Shown: in pieces, positions 24,249-33,761 of the stretch | Layout of the letters: every line of letters begins with the position of its first letter | How positions within the stretch are numbered: position 1 is the stretch's first letter | Assembly (NCBI GenBank): GCA_016716425.1 | Contig: JADJWJ010000004.1 | Span: forward strand, 248,001-312,000 | Direction: 5' to 3' | Origin: Betaproteobacteria bacterium | GTDB taxonomy: Bacteria; Pseudomonadota; Gammaproteobacteria; Burkholderiales; Casimicrobiaceae | DNA: 64,000 bases | Program-made: the position numbers and the translations under genes | Notes under the pieces: model-generated | What the model was told of the DNA's origin: nothing | Databases searched by the model: none | What the model saw: the letters and a program-made list of their open reading frames with translations, nothing else

Positions 24249-26765
24249 ATGCGTACGATCAGGCTCGCTTTGCGCCTGTTGCGCCGTGATTGGCGCGCCG
24301 GCGAGCTGCGCGTGCTGGTCGCAGCGCTCGTGCTCGCCGTCGGCAGCGTGGGCACGGTCGGTTTCTTCGCCGATCGCGTGAAGAGCGCGTTGACCACGCA
24401 GGCGAACCTGCTGCTCGGCGCCGATCTCATGATCTCGGGCGACCGCGCGTTGCCGCCGGCGTTCGACGCCACGGCGCGCGCGCGCGGACTCGCGACCACA
24501 CCCGTCATCCGCTTCAACAGCATGGTGCCGCCGCCGGCGACCGCACCGGTCGACGCCGCGGCGGTCCTCACCGACGTGAAGGCGGTCGGCGCCGGCTATC
24601 CGTTGCGGGGCGCGGTCGTGCTCGCCGACCCGGCGCGGCCCGACGGCACGGTGGCCTCCGGCATTCCCGGACGCGGCGAAGCGTGGCCCGATCAGCGGCT
24701 GGCCGATCGGCTCGGCGTGAAGATCGGCGACCGGATCTCCGTGGGCGAGTCGACGCTCACGGTGACCGCGATCGTGCAGCAGGAACCCGAGGTCGCCGGC
24801 ATCGTGTTCGCGCTCGGGCCCAAGCTGCTGCTCAACGTCGACGACGTGCCTGCGACGAACCTGCTGCAGCCGGGCAACCGCGCGACGTGGCGCCTGCTCG
24901 TCGCCGACACCGCGAGCGCGGGCGCGCTCGACGCGTACCGCACGTGGCTCGGCAACGAGCTCAGACCGGGCCAGCGGATGGAAACCGTGCGCGACCTGCG
25001 GCCGGAAGTGCGGCAGACGCTCGAGCGCGCCGAGAAGTTCCTGGGCCTGGCCGCGCTGGTGGCCGTGCTGCTCGCAGCCGTCGCGGTGGCGCTGGCGGCG
25101 TCGCGCTACCTGCGCCGCCACCTCGACGCCGCGGCAATGTTCCGCTGCTTCGGCGCGCGCGTCGGGCAGACGCTCGCGCTGTTCTTCGTGCAGTTCCTCG
25201 TGCTCGGCGTGCTGGCGTGCACGCTCGGCGTGCTCGTCGCGCTGGCGGGCCAGCAGCTGCTGGTGTCGCTGATGGCGTCGGTCGTCGCGAGCGAACTGCC
25301 GTCGCCGACGTGGGTGCCCGCCGCGACGTCGTTCGCGACCGGCGTGCTGCTGCTGTTGGGCTTCGCGCTGCCGCCGCTGGTGGCGCTTGCCAGCGTGCCG
25401 CCGCTGCGCGTGCTGCGGCGCGACCTGCCGCGCCCGCGCGCGGGCGGCGTGCTCGCCTACGCGCTCGGTGCCGCGACCGTCGCGCTGCTGATCGGGTTCC
25501 AGGCCCGCGAGGTGCAGGCGGGCCTCATCATGGTCGGCGGCGTGGCCGGGCTGCTGCTGGCCTCCGCGCTGGTCGCGTGGGTGCTGCTGGCGCTGCTGAA
25601 GCGGCTGCCGCAACGCGGCGTCACGTGGCGCTTCGGGCTCGCCAACCTGCGGCGGCGCGCGTTCGCGTCGAGCCTGCAGATCGGCGCGCTGGCGCTGGGC
25701 CTCATGGCGCTGCTGCTGCTGACGGTCGTGCGCGGCGACCTGATGCGCAACTGGCGGGCGAGCCTGCCGCCCGACGCGCCGAACCAGTTCCTCATCAACG
25801 TGCTGCCCGACCAGGTCGCCGACGCGCGCGCGCAGCTGGCCGCCAACGTCGGCGCCGACGTCGCGTTCCGGCCGATGGTGCGCGGCCGCCTCGTGGCGAT
25901 CAACGGCGCCGAGGTCGACACGAAGAAGTACACCGACACGCGCGCCCGCCGGCTCGCCGAGCGCGAGTTCAACCTGTCGTGGGCGGACACGCTGCCGAAG
26001 GGCAACCAGATCGCGCGCGGCACGTTCTGGGCCGCAGGCATGCGCGCCGAGGACGCCGGGATGTCGCTCGAGGAGGGCATCGCCGACACCCTCGGCGTCA
26101 GTCTGGGCGACGCGCTGACGTTCGACATCGCCGGCAGCCGGGTCGCGGCGAAGGTCACCAGCCTGCGCAAGGTCGACTGGGACAGCTTTCGCGTGAATTT
26201 CTTCGCGCTGTTCCCGCCGGGTCCGCTCGAGGCGATGCCCGCGACCTACATCGCGGCGTTCCGCGCGCCGGAGGGCAACGGCGGCTGGCTGCCCGCGCTC
26301 GTCCAGAAGCACCCGAACATCCTCGCGATCGACATCGGCGAGATCGTGCGGCAGGTGCAGGGCATCATGGACCACGTGTCGCGCGCCGTGGAGTTCGTGT
26401 TCCTGTTCACGCTGGCCGGCGGACTGCTGGTGCTGCAGGCGGCGATTGCCGCGACGCAGGACGAGCGCAAGTTCGACGCCGCGATCCTGCGCACGCTCGG
26501 CGCCTCGCGGAGGCAGCTGCGCGCAGCACAGGTCGCCGAGTTCCTGCTGCTGGGGGCGCTGGCGGGCATCGTCGCGGCCGCCGGTGCGATCGCCACCGGC
26601 TGGGCGCTCGCCGACCGCGTGTTCAGGATCCCGTTCGAGGCGAATCCGATGGTCGTCGTCTACGGCGTTCTGGGCGGCGCCGTCGCGGTGACGCTGGCCG
26701 GCTGGCTCGGCACGCGCGCGACGACACGGTTGCCGCCGCTCGCCGTGATCCGGCAGCTCGGCTAG
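24249..26765 (+). CDS. FtsX-like ABC permease, YbbP-like
   Basis: This 838-residue permease has two FtsX domains: one TM near the N-terminus, a large periplasmic domain, three TMs at about 270-390, more TMs around 410-500, a second periplasmic domain and three final TMs (about 715-835). TQDERKFDAAILRTLGASRRQL is the FtsX coupling-helix signature. The length and partner ATPase match YbbP. Such systems usually work mechanically on lipids or lipoproteins rather than as solute pumps; that role here is inferred. Confidence 0.93.
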   Translation: MRTIRLALRLLRRDWRAGELRVLVAALVLAVGSVGTVGFFADRVKSALTTQANLLLGADLMISGDRALPPAFDATARARGLATTPVIRFNSMVPPPATAPVDAAAVLTDVKAVGAGYPLRGAVVLADPARPDGTVASGIPGRGEAWPDQRLADRLGVKIGDRISVGESTLTVTAIVQQEPEVAGIVFALGPKLLLNVDDVPATNLLQPGNRATWRLLVADTASAGALDAYRTWLGNELRPGQRMETVRDLRPEVRQTLERAEKFLGLAALVAVLLAAVAVALAASRYLRRHLDAAAMFRCFGARVGQTLALFFVQFLVLGVLACTLGVLVALAGQQLLVSLMASVVASELPSPTWVPAATSFATGVLLLLGFALPPLVALASVPPLRVLRRDLPRPRAGGVLAYALGAATVALLIGFQAREVQAGLIMVGGVAGLLLASALVAWVLLALLKRLPQRGVTWRFGLANLRRRAFASSLQIGALALGLMALLLLTVVRGDLMRNWRASLPPDAPNQFLINVLPDQVADARAQLAANVGADVAFRPMVRGRLVAINGAEVDTKKYTDTRARRLAEREFNLSWADTLPKGNQIARGTFWAAGMRAEDAGMSLEEGIADTLGVSLGDALTFDIAGSRVAAKVTSLRKVDWDSFRVNFFALFPPGPLEAMPATYIAAFRAPEGNGGWLPALVQKHPNILAIDIGEIVRQVQGIMDHVSRAVEFVFLFTLAGGLLVLQAAIAATQDERKFDAAILRTLGASRRQLRAAQVAEFLLLGALAGIVAAAGAIATGWALADRVFRIPFEANPMVVVYGVLGGAVAVTLAGWLGTRATTRLPPLAVIRQLG

Positions 26766-26766
26766 C

Positions 26767-27177
26767 ATGGGCGCGATGGACGAGAGCCGCGCGGCGCAGC
26801 CGACGCCGTACGAGCAACTTGGTGGCGACGCCGGCGTGCGCGCGCTCGTCGACGCGTTCTACGACCGCATGGACCTCGAGGAGGCCTTCGCCGGCATCCG
26901 CCGGCTGCATCCGGCGAGCCTCGACGGCTCGCGCGACAAGCTGTACTGGTTTGTCTCGGGATGGCTGGGCGGGCCGCAACTCTACGTCGAGCGCATGGGC
27001 CACCCGCGGCTGCGCGCGCGGCACCTGCCGTTCCCGATCGCAACGGCCGAACGCGACGCGTGGCTCGCGTGCATGCGCATGGCGATGGCCGACGTCGCGG
27101 TGCCCGTACCGCTCGCCGAATCGCTGATGAACGCGCTCTTCGGCACCGCGGACTGGATGCGCAACCGCGACGTCTGA
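26767..27177 (+). CDS. Group II truncated haemoglobin
   Basis: This 136-residue globin of the 2-on-2 type has the family motif TPYEQLGGDAGVRALVDAFYDRM, the YWFVSGWLGGPQLY segment, and GHPRLRARHLPFPI carrying the proximal His; Trp in RDAWLACM fits the conserved G8 position of group II. It may bind oxygen or detoxify NO. ATG 26767 is used; ATG 26776 is an alternative. It starts one base after the permease stop, so it is probably co-transcribed. Confidence 0.93.
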   Translation: MGAMDESRAAQPTPYEQLGGDAGVRALVDAFYDRMDLEEAFAGIRRLHPASLDGSRDKLYWFVSGWLGGPQLYVERMGHPRLRARHLPFPIATAERDAWLACMRMAMADVAVPVPLAESLMNALFGTADWMRNRDV

Positions 27178-27211
27178 CGGCGCGCGCCGGCTGCGGTGCC
27201 GCCGCGAAGCG

Positions 27212-28246
27212 TCAGAGGCGCACCGCCGCGTCGCGCAGCCTTCCCTTCAGCGCACCGAAGCGCCGCCGGTACTGCGCCGGCGACATCAGCACCTTGCGCC
27301 GGAACAGCCGCGTGAAGAAGCTCGGGTCCTGGTAGCCGACCTCGAACGCGATCGCCTCGACCGGCGTGTCGCCGGCCTCGAGCATCTGCTTCGCCTCCTC
27401 GAGCCGCAGCGTGTGCACGTACTCGAGCGGGCTCATGCCGGTGGCCTGCGCGAAGCGGCGCTTGAACGTGCGCTCGGGCAGCCCCGACAGCGCGACCATC
27501 TGTGCCACCGGCGCCTCGCTCTGGTAGTTGCGCGCCGCCCACTCCTGGCAGCGCGCGATCGCCGGGTCGCTTGCCTGCGCGCCGTGGCGCAGCGACGCGT
27601 AGGAGAGCGGGCTCGTGGTGTTCCAGTCGATGAGGTTGATGCGCGCGACCTGCATCGCCGCCTCCGGCCCGGCGAAGCGGCTGATCAGCGCGATCACGAG
27701 CTGGTACCACGAGATGCCGCTGCCGGCCATGACGATGCGCTGGCCGGCGCCGGCGACGATGAGCCCGCGCTCCGGGTGCCAGCGCGTGTTCGGGTACTCG
27801 CGGCGCAACGCGTCGCAGAACGCCCAGTGCGAGGTCGCGTCGAGGCCCTCGAGCAGACCCGTGCGCGCGAGCAGCACGGCACCCGAGCAGGCCGATGCGA
27901 CGGTCGCGCCGCCCGCGTGGCAGGCGCGGATCCACGCGACCTCGGCGTCGTAGGCGCCGCCCATCGGCTCGCCGGGCGCCACCATCAGGTCGGTGATGCA
28001 CACGACGTCGGGCCGCGGGCAGTCGGCGAACGACGCGTCCGGCGCGATGCGCACGCCGTTGGCGCCGGTCACCGGGGCACCGTCGCGGCTGACCACGAGC
28101 GGACGGAACGGGGACTCGCCTGTCGCGCCGTGCAGCGCCTGCCAGTCGCGAACGACGCCGGCAAAGGCGTCGTAGAAGCCATACAGCGTCGCGGCGGTGA
28201 CGCCGGGCATCGCGGGCAGGGCGACGGTGACGGTCCGGGCAGGCAT
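27212..28246 (-). CDS. GlxA-family transcriptional regulator (DJ-1/PfpI + AraC HTH)
   Basis: This 344-residue regulator has an N-terminal DJ-1/PfpI-like amidotransferase domain (about 5-190, including VASACSGAVLLARTGLLEG) and a C-terminal AraC-type double helix-turn-helix (about 240-335: VAQMVALSGLPERTFKRRFAQATG and VEAIAFEVGYQDPSFFTRLFRR). The start at MPARTVTVAL matches the fold; an upstream in-frame ATG adds 22 unlikely residues. A TPR-protein gene diverges from it and is a possible target. The ligand is unknown. Confidence 0.92.
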   Translation of the reverse strand: MPARTVTVALPAMPGVTAATLYGFYDAFAGVVRDWQALHGATGESPFRPLVVSRDGAPVTGANGVRIAPDASFADCPRPDVVCITDLMVAPGEPMGGAYDAEVAWIRACHAGGATVASACSGAVLLARTGLLEGLDATSHWAFCDALRREYPNTRWHPERGLIVAGAGQRIVMAGSGISWYQLVIALISRFAGPEAAMQVARINLIDWNTTSPLSYASLRHGAQASDPAIARCQEWAARNYQSEAPVAQMVALSGLPERTFKRRFAQATGMSPLEYVHTLRLEEAKQMLEAGDTPVEAIAFEVGYQDPSFFTRLFRRKVLMSPAQYRRRFGALKGRLRDAAVRL

Positions 28247-28365
28247 GGGCGTGGCCGAAATGGACTGTATTTTGCCGATTCGCACATGGCGCGCATAGGC
28301 GGGCGCCGGCACACTCGGGGCGCCCGGGTGTCGGTGTGCGATGCCCGTCGAAACGGAGATCCGTC

Positions 28366-28575
28366 ATGCCTGCCCCGCTCGAACTCTTGCGCGATCCGGC
28401 GACGCCCATGATGCCTGCCGTGCCCGTCGCTCTGGTCGCCGCCGGGCGTCCTCTGCACGGCCGTCGCCTGCTGCGGGTGCTCGACGTGCAGTCGGTGCGC
28501 GACGACTCCAGGCCATCGGCACCCCAGAACTGCAACGTTTCTGCGAAAGGAACCGGACATGAACGCGCTTTGTGA
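28366..28575 (+). CDS. Possible small ORF upstream of the TPR gene
   Basis: A 69-residue frame (MPAPLELLRDPATPMMPAVP at the start) has GGAG 7 bases before its ATG, better than most starts here, and overlaps the next gene by 17 bases. The second half becomes unlike a folded protein. No family is recognised. It could be a leader ORF or a spurious frame in the 311-base gap after the GlxA-type gene. Confidence 0.3.
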   Translation: MPAPLELLRDPATPMMPAVPVALVAAGRPLHGRRLLRVLDVQSVRDDSRPSAPQNCNVSAKGTGHERAL

Positions 28576-29887
28576 CGCATCGGAATACGAGGTGACCGGG
28601 GCCACCGCCGCGGCGCTCGCGCACTACGAAGAATCGGCGCACCAGCTGCGCTGCCTCGTCGGCGACCCGCTGGCCACGATCGACCGCGCGCTCGCTGCGG
28701 CGCCCGACATGGCGATGGCGCATGCGTTGCGCGCCTGGCTGCACCTGCTCGGCACCGAGCCCGGTGCGCTGCCCGAGGCGCGCGCGTCCGCCGCGCGCGC
28801 CGGGCGGCTCGCCGCCACCGAGCGCGAGCGCCTGCACGCGCAGGCCGCGGGGCTCGTCGCCGGCGGCCGCTGGCGCGACGGTGCTCGCGCGCTCGAGGAC
28901 CTGTCGGCGCGCTACCCGCGTGACCTGCTCGCGCTGCAGGCGGGCCACCAGGTCGACTTCTTCACCGGCGACGCGCGGATGCTGCGCGACCGCATCGCGC
29001 GCGCGCTGCCGCACTGGAGCGCGGACGTGCCCGGCTACCACGCCGTGCTCGGCATGCACGCGTTCGGGCTCGAGGAGACCGGTGACTACCTGCATGCGGA
29101 GCGCGAGGGCCGCCGCGCCGTCGAGCTGCAGCCGCGCGACACGTGGGCCTGGCACGCCGTCGCGCACGTTTGCGAGATGCGCAACGCGCCGGCCGACGGC
29201 ATCGCGTGGCTCGAGCCCAACAGCGCGCACTGGGCGACCGACAGCTTCTTCGCCGTCCACAACTGGTGGCACCTCGCGCTGTTCCTGCTCGAGCAGGACC
29301 GCCACGACGACGTGCTGGCGCTGTACGACCGCGCGATCGGCGGGCCGGCTTCCGGCGTCGTGCTCGACCTGATCGACCAGAGCGCGCTGCTGTGGCGCCT
29401 GCTGTTGCGCGGGGTGGACGTGGGCGACCGCTGGCAGCCGCTCGCCGACCGCTGGGCGCCGGCGGCGGACGGCGGCAACTACGCGTTCAACGACCTGCAC
29501 GCGATGATGGCGTTCGTCGGCGCCGGGCGCGCCGATGGCGAGGCGCGCGTGCTCGCCGCGCAGCGCGCCGCGATGGCCGGCGACGGCGACAACCGCGCGT
29601 TCACTGCCGAGGTCGGCCACGCTGCCGCGCTGGCGCTGCAGGCGTTCGGCCGCGGCGACTACGCGTCGGCGGTGCGCCTGCTGCGGCCAATCCGCTCGCA
29701 CGCGCATCGCTTCGGCGGCAGCCACGCGCAGCGCGATCTCCTCGATCTCACGCTGGTGGAAGCCGCACTGCGCGGCGGCGACCCGGTCCTCGGCGGCGCG
29801 CTCGCGGCCGAGCGGGTCGCGCTGCGGCCGGCGAGCCCCTTCGCGCGGCGCCTGTTCGCGCGCGCCGGCGGCGCGGCGACGGCCTGA
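28559..29887 (+). CDS. Tetratricopeptide-repeat protein, TTC38-like
   Basis: This 442-residue cytoplasmic helical repeat protein has no signal or TM segment. It resembles the TTC38 family: AHYEESAHQLRCLVGDP near the start, HWSADVPGYHAVLGMHAFGLEETGDY, DTWAWHAVAHVCEMRNAPADGIAWLE and HNWWHLALFLLEQ. A GAAAGGA ribosome site precedes the ATG. The function of bacterial TTC38-like proteins is not known; the divergent GlxA-type regulator may control it. Confidence 0.82.
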   Translation: MNALCDASEYEVTGATAAALAHYEESAHQLRCLVGDPLATIDRALAAAPDMAMAHALRAWLHLLGTEPGALPEARASAARAGRLAATERERLHAQAAGLVAGGRWRDGARALEDLSARYPRDLLALQAGHQVDFFTGDARMLRDRIARALPHWSADVPGYHAVLGMHAFGLEETGDYLHAEREGRRAVELQPRDTWAWHAVAHVCEMRNAPADGIAWLEPNSAHWATDSFFAVHNWWHLALFLLEQDRHDDVLALYDRAIGGPASGVVLDLIDQSALLWRLLLRGVDVGDRWQPLADRWAPAADGGNYAFNDLHAMMAFVGAGRADGEARVLAAQRAAMAGDGDNRAFTAEVGHAAALALQAFGRGDYASAVRLLRPIRSHAHRFGGSHAQRDLLDLTLVEAALRGGDPVLGGALAAERVALRPASPFARRLFARAGGAATA

Positions 29888-29930
29888 GCACGGTCGGCCG
29901 CGCGCAGCCGCGGCCGACCGCGAACCTCCG

Positions 29931-30542
29931 CTACTTCGTGCGCCGGACCATCTCGCCGATGATCGCGGTGAACTGCTCGGTCAGCTCGTGCTTCAGGAAG
30001 TCCTTCGACAGCGCCAGGGCGGCCAGCCCCGAGGGGACGAGCTCGAGCCGGTAGTTGAGCTGCGTGCCCGATCCTTCGGCCGACAGCCGCATCAGCGACT
30101 CGAGGCGCTTCATGCTGCCCTTGGTCTGCGTCGCCTTCACGGTCTTCTGCGGATCGAGCACCATCTTGCGCGCGCTGACGTATGGAAAGCTCGCGATCCC
30201 GAACCTGGCCACGCCGCGCTGCTCGATCTCGAGCACGTTGCCGTCGCGCGCGAGGACCTTGCTCTCCTTCACGTTGGGCACCCAGCCTGCCATCTTGTCG
30301 AAATCCGTCAGCACGTCCCACGCGACCGGCTGTGGCACCGGCGCGAACATCACGACGTCCGCGACATAGCCGTCGTCCTTCTCGGCGATCTCGATCGAGC
30401 GGATCGGCGACTGTGCCGATGCGGCGCCGACGCCCGCCAGCAGCAGCACGGACAGCGCGAGGCGGGTGAGCGCCGTTCGTGCGCGGCACGTGTGGTCGGG
30501 TACGGCACCGGGCACGCCGGCAGCGCGGCAGCGGGTCGTCAT
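29931..30542 (-). CDS. SRPBCC (START/polyketide-cyclase-like) exported protein
   Basis: This 203-residue protein has a signal-like hydrophobic segment (about 26-44, ending GAASA) and an SRPBCC-fold domain (VADVVMFAPVPQPVAWDVLTDFDKMAGWVPNV and TQLNYRLELVPSG). The family binds hydrophobic ligands; the substrate is unknown. The ATG overlaps the stop of the upstream Bug gene (TGATG), so they are translationally coupled. Confidence 0.82.
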   Translation of the reverse strand: MTTRCRAAGVPGAVPDHTCRARTALTRLALSVLLLAGVGAASAQSPIRSIEIAEKDDGYVADVVMFAPVPQPVAWDVLTDFDKMAGWVPNVKESKVLARDGNVLEIEQRGVARFGIASFPYVSARKMVLDPQKTVKATQTKGSMKRLESLMRLSAEGSGTQLNYRLELVPSGLAALALSKDFLKHELTEQFTAIIGEMVRRTK

Positions 30543-31528
30543 CACTCCGCCTTGAAACCGGATGCTTTCACGATCGGTCCCCACTTGGCGTAATCTTCGG
30601 CGAGCACCCGGGCGAACGACTCGGGCGAGCCCGTTGCCGGATCCATGCCGAGCTTCGAGAGCTTTTCGGCGACGTCGGGCGAGGTCAGCGCCTTGTTGAT
30701 CGCGGCGTTGAGCGCGTCGACGATGGGCTTCGGCGTTTTCGCCGGCGCGAAGAAGCCGAACCAGCCCATTGCCTCGACGCCGGCCACGCCCAACTCGCTG
30801 AACGTCGGCACGTCGGGCAACGCGGTGGAGCGCTTCGCACCGGAACTCGCGAGCACCTTCACCTTGCCGGCGCGGTGCAGCTCCGTCAAGTCGGCGATCG
30901 CGTCGATCGCGACCGGCACCTGGCCGCCGACCAGGTCGTTCAAGTACGCTGCGGAGCCCTTGTAGGGCACGTGCACCATCTCGACGCCGATGCCGCGGCC
31001 GAGCAGCACGCCGAAGAAGTGCGGCAGGCTGCCGGCGCCGGACGTGGCGTACGCGGCCTTGCCCGGGTTAGCCTTCGCCCACGTGGCGAACTCGCTCCAC
31101 GTCTTCGCGCCGCTGGCAGGACCGGCGGCGATGGCGAACTGGAATGTCGCGCCCAGCGCGACCGGCGTGAAGTCCTTGACCGGGTCGTACGTGATGTCCC
31201 TGTACACGTGCGGGACGACCGCCATCGGACCGATCGGCATGACCATGAGCGTCGTTCCGTCGGGCGCGGCTGCCTTGACCGCGTCGGCGGTGATCCGTCC
31301 GATCGCGCCCGGGCGGTTCTCGACGATCACGGGCTGGCCGATGGCGGGCCCCATCTTCTCGGCGACCACGCGCGCGATGATGTCGGCGGTGCCGCCGGGC
31401 GCGAAGCCGACGAGGATCTTCACCGGCTTGTCGATCCGGTCCTGTGCGTGCGCGGTTCCCGCGCCGGTGCCGGCGGCGACGGCGCACAGGAGCACGCTGG
31501 CGGCCGTCGCCGCCAATGTACGCTGCAT
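30542..31528 (-). CDS. Bug/TctC-family tripartite tricarboxylate-type solute-binding protein
   Basis: This 328-residue periplasmic binding protein has a signal peptide ending GTAHA, then the Bug fold: ILVGFAPGGTADIIARVVAEKM, IVENRPGAIGRITADAVKAAAPDG, VPYKGSAAYLNDLVGGQV and LPDVPTFSELG. GAGGAGG upstream is a strong ribosome site. There are no TctA/TctB membrane genes nearby, as is usual for Bug orphans in Burkholderiales. It diverges from a second Bug gene; the 191-base gap between them shows no further gene. Confidence 0.93.
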   Translation of the reverse strand: MQRTLAATAASVLLCAVAAGTGAGTAHAQDRIDKPVKILVGFAPGGTADIIARVVAEKMGPAIGQPVIVENRPGAIGRITADAVKAAAPDGTTLMVMPIGPMAVVPHVYRDITYDPVKDFTPVALGATFQFAIAAGPASGAKTWSEFATWAKANPGKAAYATSGAGSLPHFFGVLLGRGIGVEMVHVPYKGSAAYLNDLVGGQVPVAIDAIADLTELHRAGKVKVLASSGAKRSTALPDVPTFSELGVAGVEAMGWFGFFAPAKTPKPIVDALNAAINKALTSPDVAEKLSKLGMDPATGSPESFARVLAEDYAKWGPIVKASGFKAE

Positions 31529-31719
31529 GGCTTTCCTCCTCGCTGCGGGCGATCCGCTCGGGCGGCGGCTTTCGTCCCGCGCCGAGTATACGGCGAACCG
31601 GCGGTCGATTGCGACTGCCTGCCCACGCCGCTCTCGCGCCTTCGCCGCGGCGCCGGCGCGCGCTTGACACGTCGGGCGCCGCTCCCGTACCGTGCCTCGC
31701 ACACTTCCGGGGATTCCAC

Positions 31720-32703
31720 ATGTCCACGCTCCGCCTTGCACTGCGCGCGCTCGCGCTGGCGTGCCTCGTCGCGCTCGTCGTTCCGGCGGCTGCGGCGCAG
31801 TCGTCGTATCCGACGCGCCCGATCAGGATCGTCGTCCCCTATCCACCCGGCGCGCTGACCGACCTGCTCGCGCGGGCGATCGGCGAGCGCCTGGGGACGT
31901 CGCTGAAGCAGCCGGTCGTCATCGAGAACAAGCCGGGGGCGGGCACGCTGGTCGGGGCGGAACTCGTCGCGAAATCGCCGCCGGACGGCTACACGCTGCT
32001 GATGGCGACCAGCACGACGCTCGGAATCAGTCCCGCGCTGTATTCCACTTCGCCGGTGAACCCGGTGCGGGACTTCGCGCCGGTGTCGCCAGTGGGCACG
32101 GTCAACTTCTTCCTCATCGCCAATCCGGCGTTCCCGGCGAAGAACGTCGCCGAACTGATCGACGTGGTCGGGCGCAACCCGGGCCGGTTCAACTACGCGT
32201 CGGTGGGCAGCGGCAGCCCGCACCACCTGTTCATGGAGACGCTCAAGAAGGAGTACGGACTCGTGCTGCAGCACGTTCCGTACAAGGGCACGGCAGCGGC
32301 GATCCCGGATCTTCTCACCGGCAACGTCCAGGTGATGTTCGCCGACGCCACGATCGCCGTGCCGAACATCCAGGCGGGGAAGGTGACGGCGCTCGGCACG
32401 TCGGCGGCCAAGCCGACGACCCTCGTCCAGGGCGTGCCGCCGATCGCCGCGACGGTGCCGGGCTTCGACTGGCAGGCATGGCAGGGCATCGTCGCGCCCG
32501 CGGGCACGCCGAAGGAGATCGTCGCGAAGCTGTCCGACGAGTTGCAGCGGATCCAGGCCACGCCGGAGTTCCGCGAGCAGCTCGTGAAGTTCGGCATGGA
32601 GCCGTTCGCGCCGCAGACGCCGGAGCAGTTCGCCGCGATGATCGCGGCCGAGCAGCCGCGGTGGGCCAAGGCGATCAAGGATTCGGGCGCCAAGGTCGAC
32701 TGA
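31720..32703 (+). CDS. Second Bug/TctC-family solute-binding protein
   Basis: This 327-residue protein is exported by a signal peptide ending AAAAQ. Motifs: IRIVVPYPPGALTDLLARAI, VIENKPGAGTLVGAELVAKS, VPYKGTAAAIPDLLTGNVQVM. It differs from its divergent neighbour, so this is not a recent duplication. An amidohydrolase gene follows after 41 bases, suggesting uptake and hydrolysis of one carboxylic compound; that link is inferred from position. Confidence 0.93.
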   Translation: MSTLRLALRALALACLVALVVPAAAAQSSYPTRPIRIVVPYPPGALTDLLARAIGERLGTSLKQPVVIENKPGAGTLVGAELVAKSPPDGYTLLMATSTTLGISPALYSTSPVNPVRDFAPVSPVGTVNFFLIANPAFPAKNVAELIDVVGRNPGRFNYASVGSGSPHHLFMETLKKEYGLVLQHVPYKGTAAAIPDLLTGNVQVMFADATIAVPNIQAGKVTALGTSAAKPTTLVQGVPPIAATVPGFDWQAWQGIVAPAGTPKEIVAKLSDELQRIQATPEFREQLVKFGMEPFAPQTPEQFAAMIAAEQPRWAKAIKDSGAKVD

Positions 32704-32744
32704 CCGCAGCGCCGGAAGTCGTCCGCGTAGGAGGGGGATCCAGC

Positions 32745-33734
32745 GTGCCTAGCCCGGTCATCGACGTTCACACCCACTGCCTCACCGAGGCCTGGTTCGA
32801 CCTGCTCCAGCGGCACGGCGGACCGCGTTACACGGTGGCCGAGGTTGCCGGCGGCCTGCGCGCGATCCACCTCGACGGGGCGCCATTCATGACGCCGGTC
32901 CCGGCGATGTTCGACTACGACCTGCGCCTGAAGACGATGGACGCCTGCGGCGTGGACGTCTGCGTCGTGTCGCTGACGTGCCCCAACTGCTACTGGGGCA
33001 CGCCCGCGGTCAGCCTGGAGGCGGCACGGATCATGAACGACGACATGGCTGCCGCGCGCACCGCGCATCCGGATCGCCTGCGCTGGTTCGCGTCGCTGCC
33101 GTGGCAGCACGCCGATCTGGCGCTCGCGGAGCTCGACCGCGCGGTCGCGGCGGGCGCGTCGGGCGTGATGGTGCTCGCCAACATCGGCGGCATGCCGTTG
33201 ACCGACCCTGCGTTCGCCCCGGTCTGGGATGCGATCGACGCGAAGGCGCTGCCGGTGCTCGTGCATCCGACCGCGCCGCCGGGCGTCGCCGACATGGACA
33301 TGGCGCGCTTCCAGCTCACCGCGTCCATCGGCTTCACGTTCGACACCTCGCTCGCGACGGCGCGGATGATCTACGACGGTTTCTTCGAGCGCTACCGGCG
33401 CGTCAGGATCATCGCCGCGCACGGCGGCGGCGCGCTGCCGTACCTCGTGTCGCGGATGGACCAGTGCTTCGCCAACATCCCCGCGTGCCGCGAGAAGATC
33501 GCGCGCCGGCCGAGCGAGTACCTGCCGCAGATCCACGCCGACGCCGTCGTGTTCGCGCCCGAGGTCCTCGACCTCTGCCTGAAGGTGTTCGGCGCCGACA
33601 ACGTGATGTACGGCTCCGACTATCCGCACACGATCGGCGACATGCCCGGTTGCCTCGCACGCGTCGACGCCCTGCCGGACCTGGCGCGCGACAAGGTGCG
33701 CGGCCGCAACGCGCAGCGGGTGTTCGGGTTCTGA
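32745..33734 (+). CDS. Amidohydrolase family 2 protein (ACMSD-like)
   Basis: This 329-residue metal-dependent hydrolase or decarboxylase has metal-ligand motifs VIDVHTHC (near the N-terminus), LVHPTAPPG, IIAAHGGGALPYL and MYGSDYPHTIGD, in the order seen in ACMSD-type enzymes. The GTG at 32745 follows GGAGGGGG, the best ribosome site in the region. It is co-transcribed with the Bug protein. ACMSD acts in tryptophan breakdown and the kynA/kynU genes lie 9 kb away, but a gamma-resorcylate-type decarboxylase or other relative is equally possible. Confidence 0.85.
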   Translation: MPSPVIDVHTHCLTEAWFDLLQRHGGPRYTVAEVAGGLRAIHLDGAPFMTPVPAMFDYDLRLKTMDACGVDVCVVSLTCPNCYWGTPAVSLEAARIMNDDMAAARTAHPDRLRWFASLPWQHADLALAELDRAVAAGASGVMVLANIGGMPLTDPAFAPVWDAIDAKALPVLVHPTAPPGVADMDMARFQLTASIGFTFDTSLATARMIYDGFFERYRRVRIIAAHGGGALPYLVSRMDQCFANIPACREKIARRPSEYLPQIHADAVVFAPEVLDLCLKVFGADNVMYGSDYPHTIGDMPGCLARVDALPDLARDKVRGRNAQRVFGF

Positions 33735-33761
33735 CGACTGCGCTGCCGCGACGGCGCGGCG

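Noticed and set aside
32745..33734. Amidohydrolase named as acmsD of the kynurenine pathway
   Set aside because: Metal motifs fit a broad superfamily; the gene is 9 kb from kynA, is coupled to a Bug receptor, and other pathway genes are missing.
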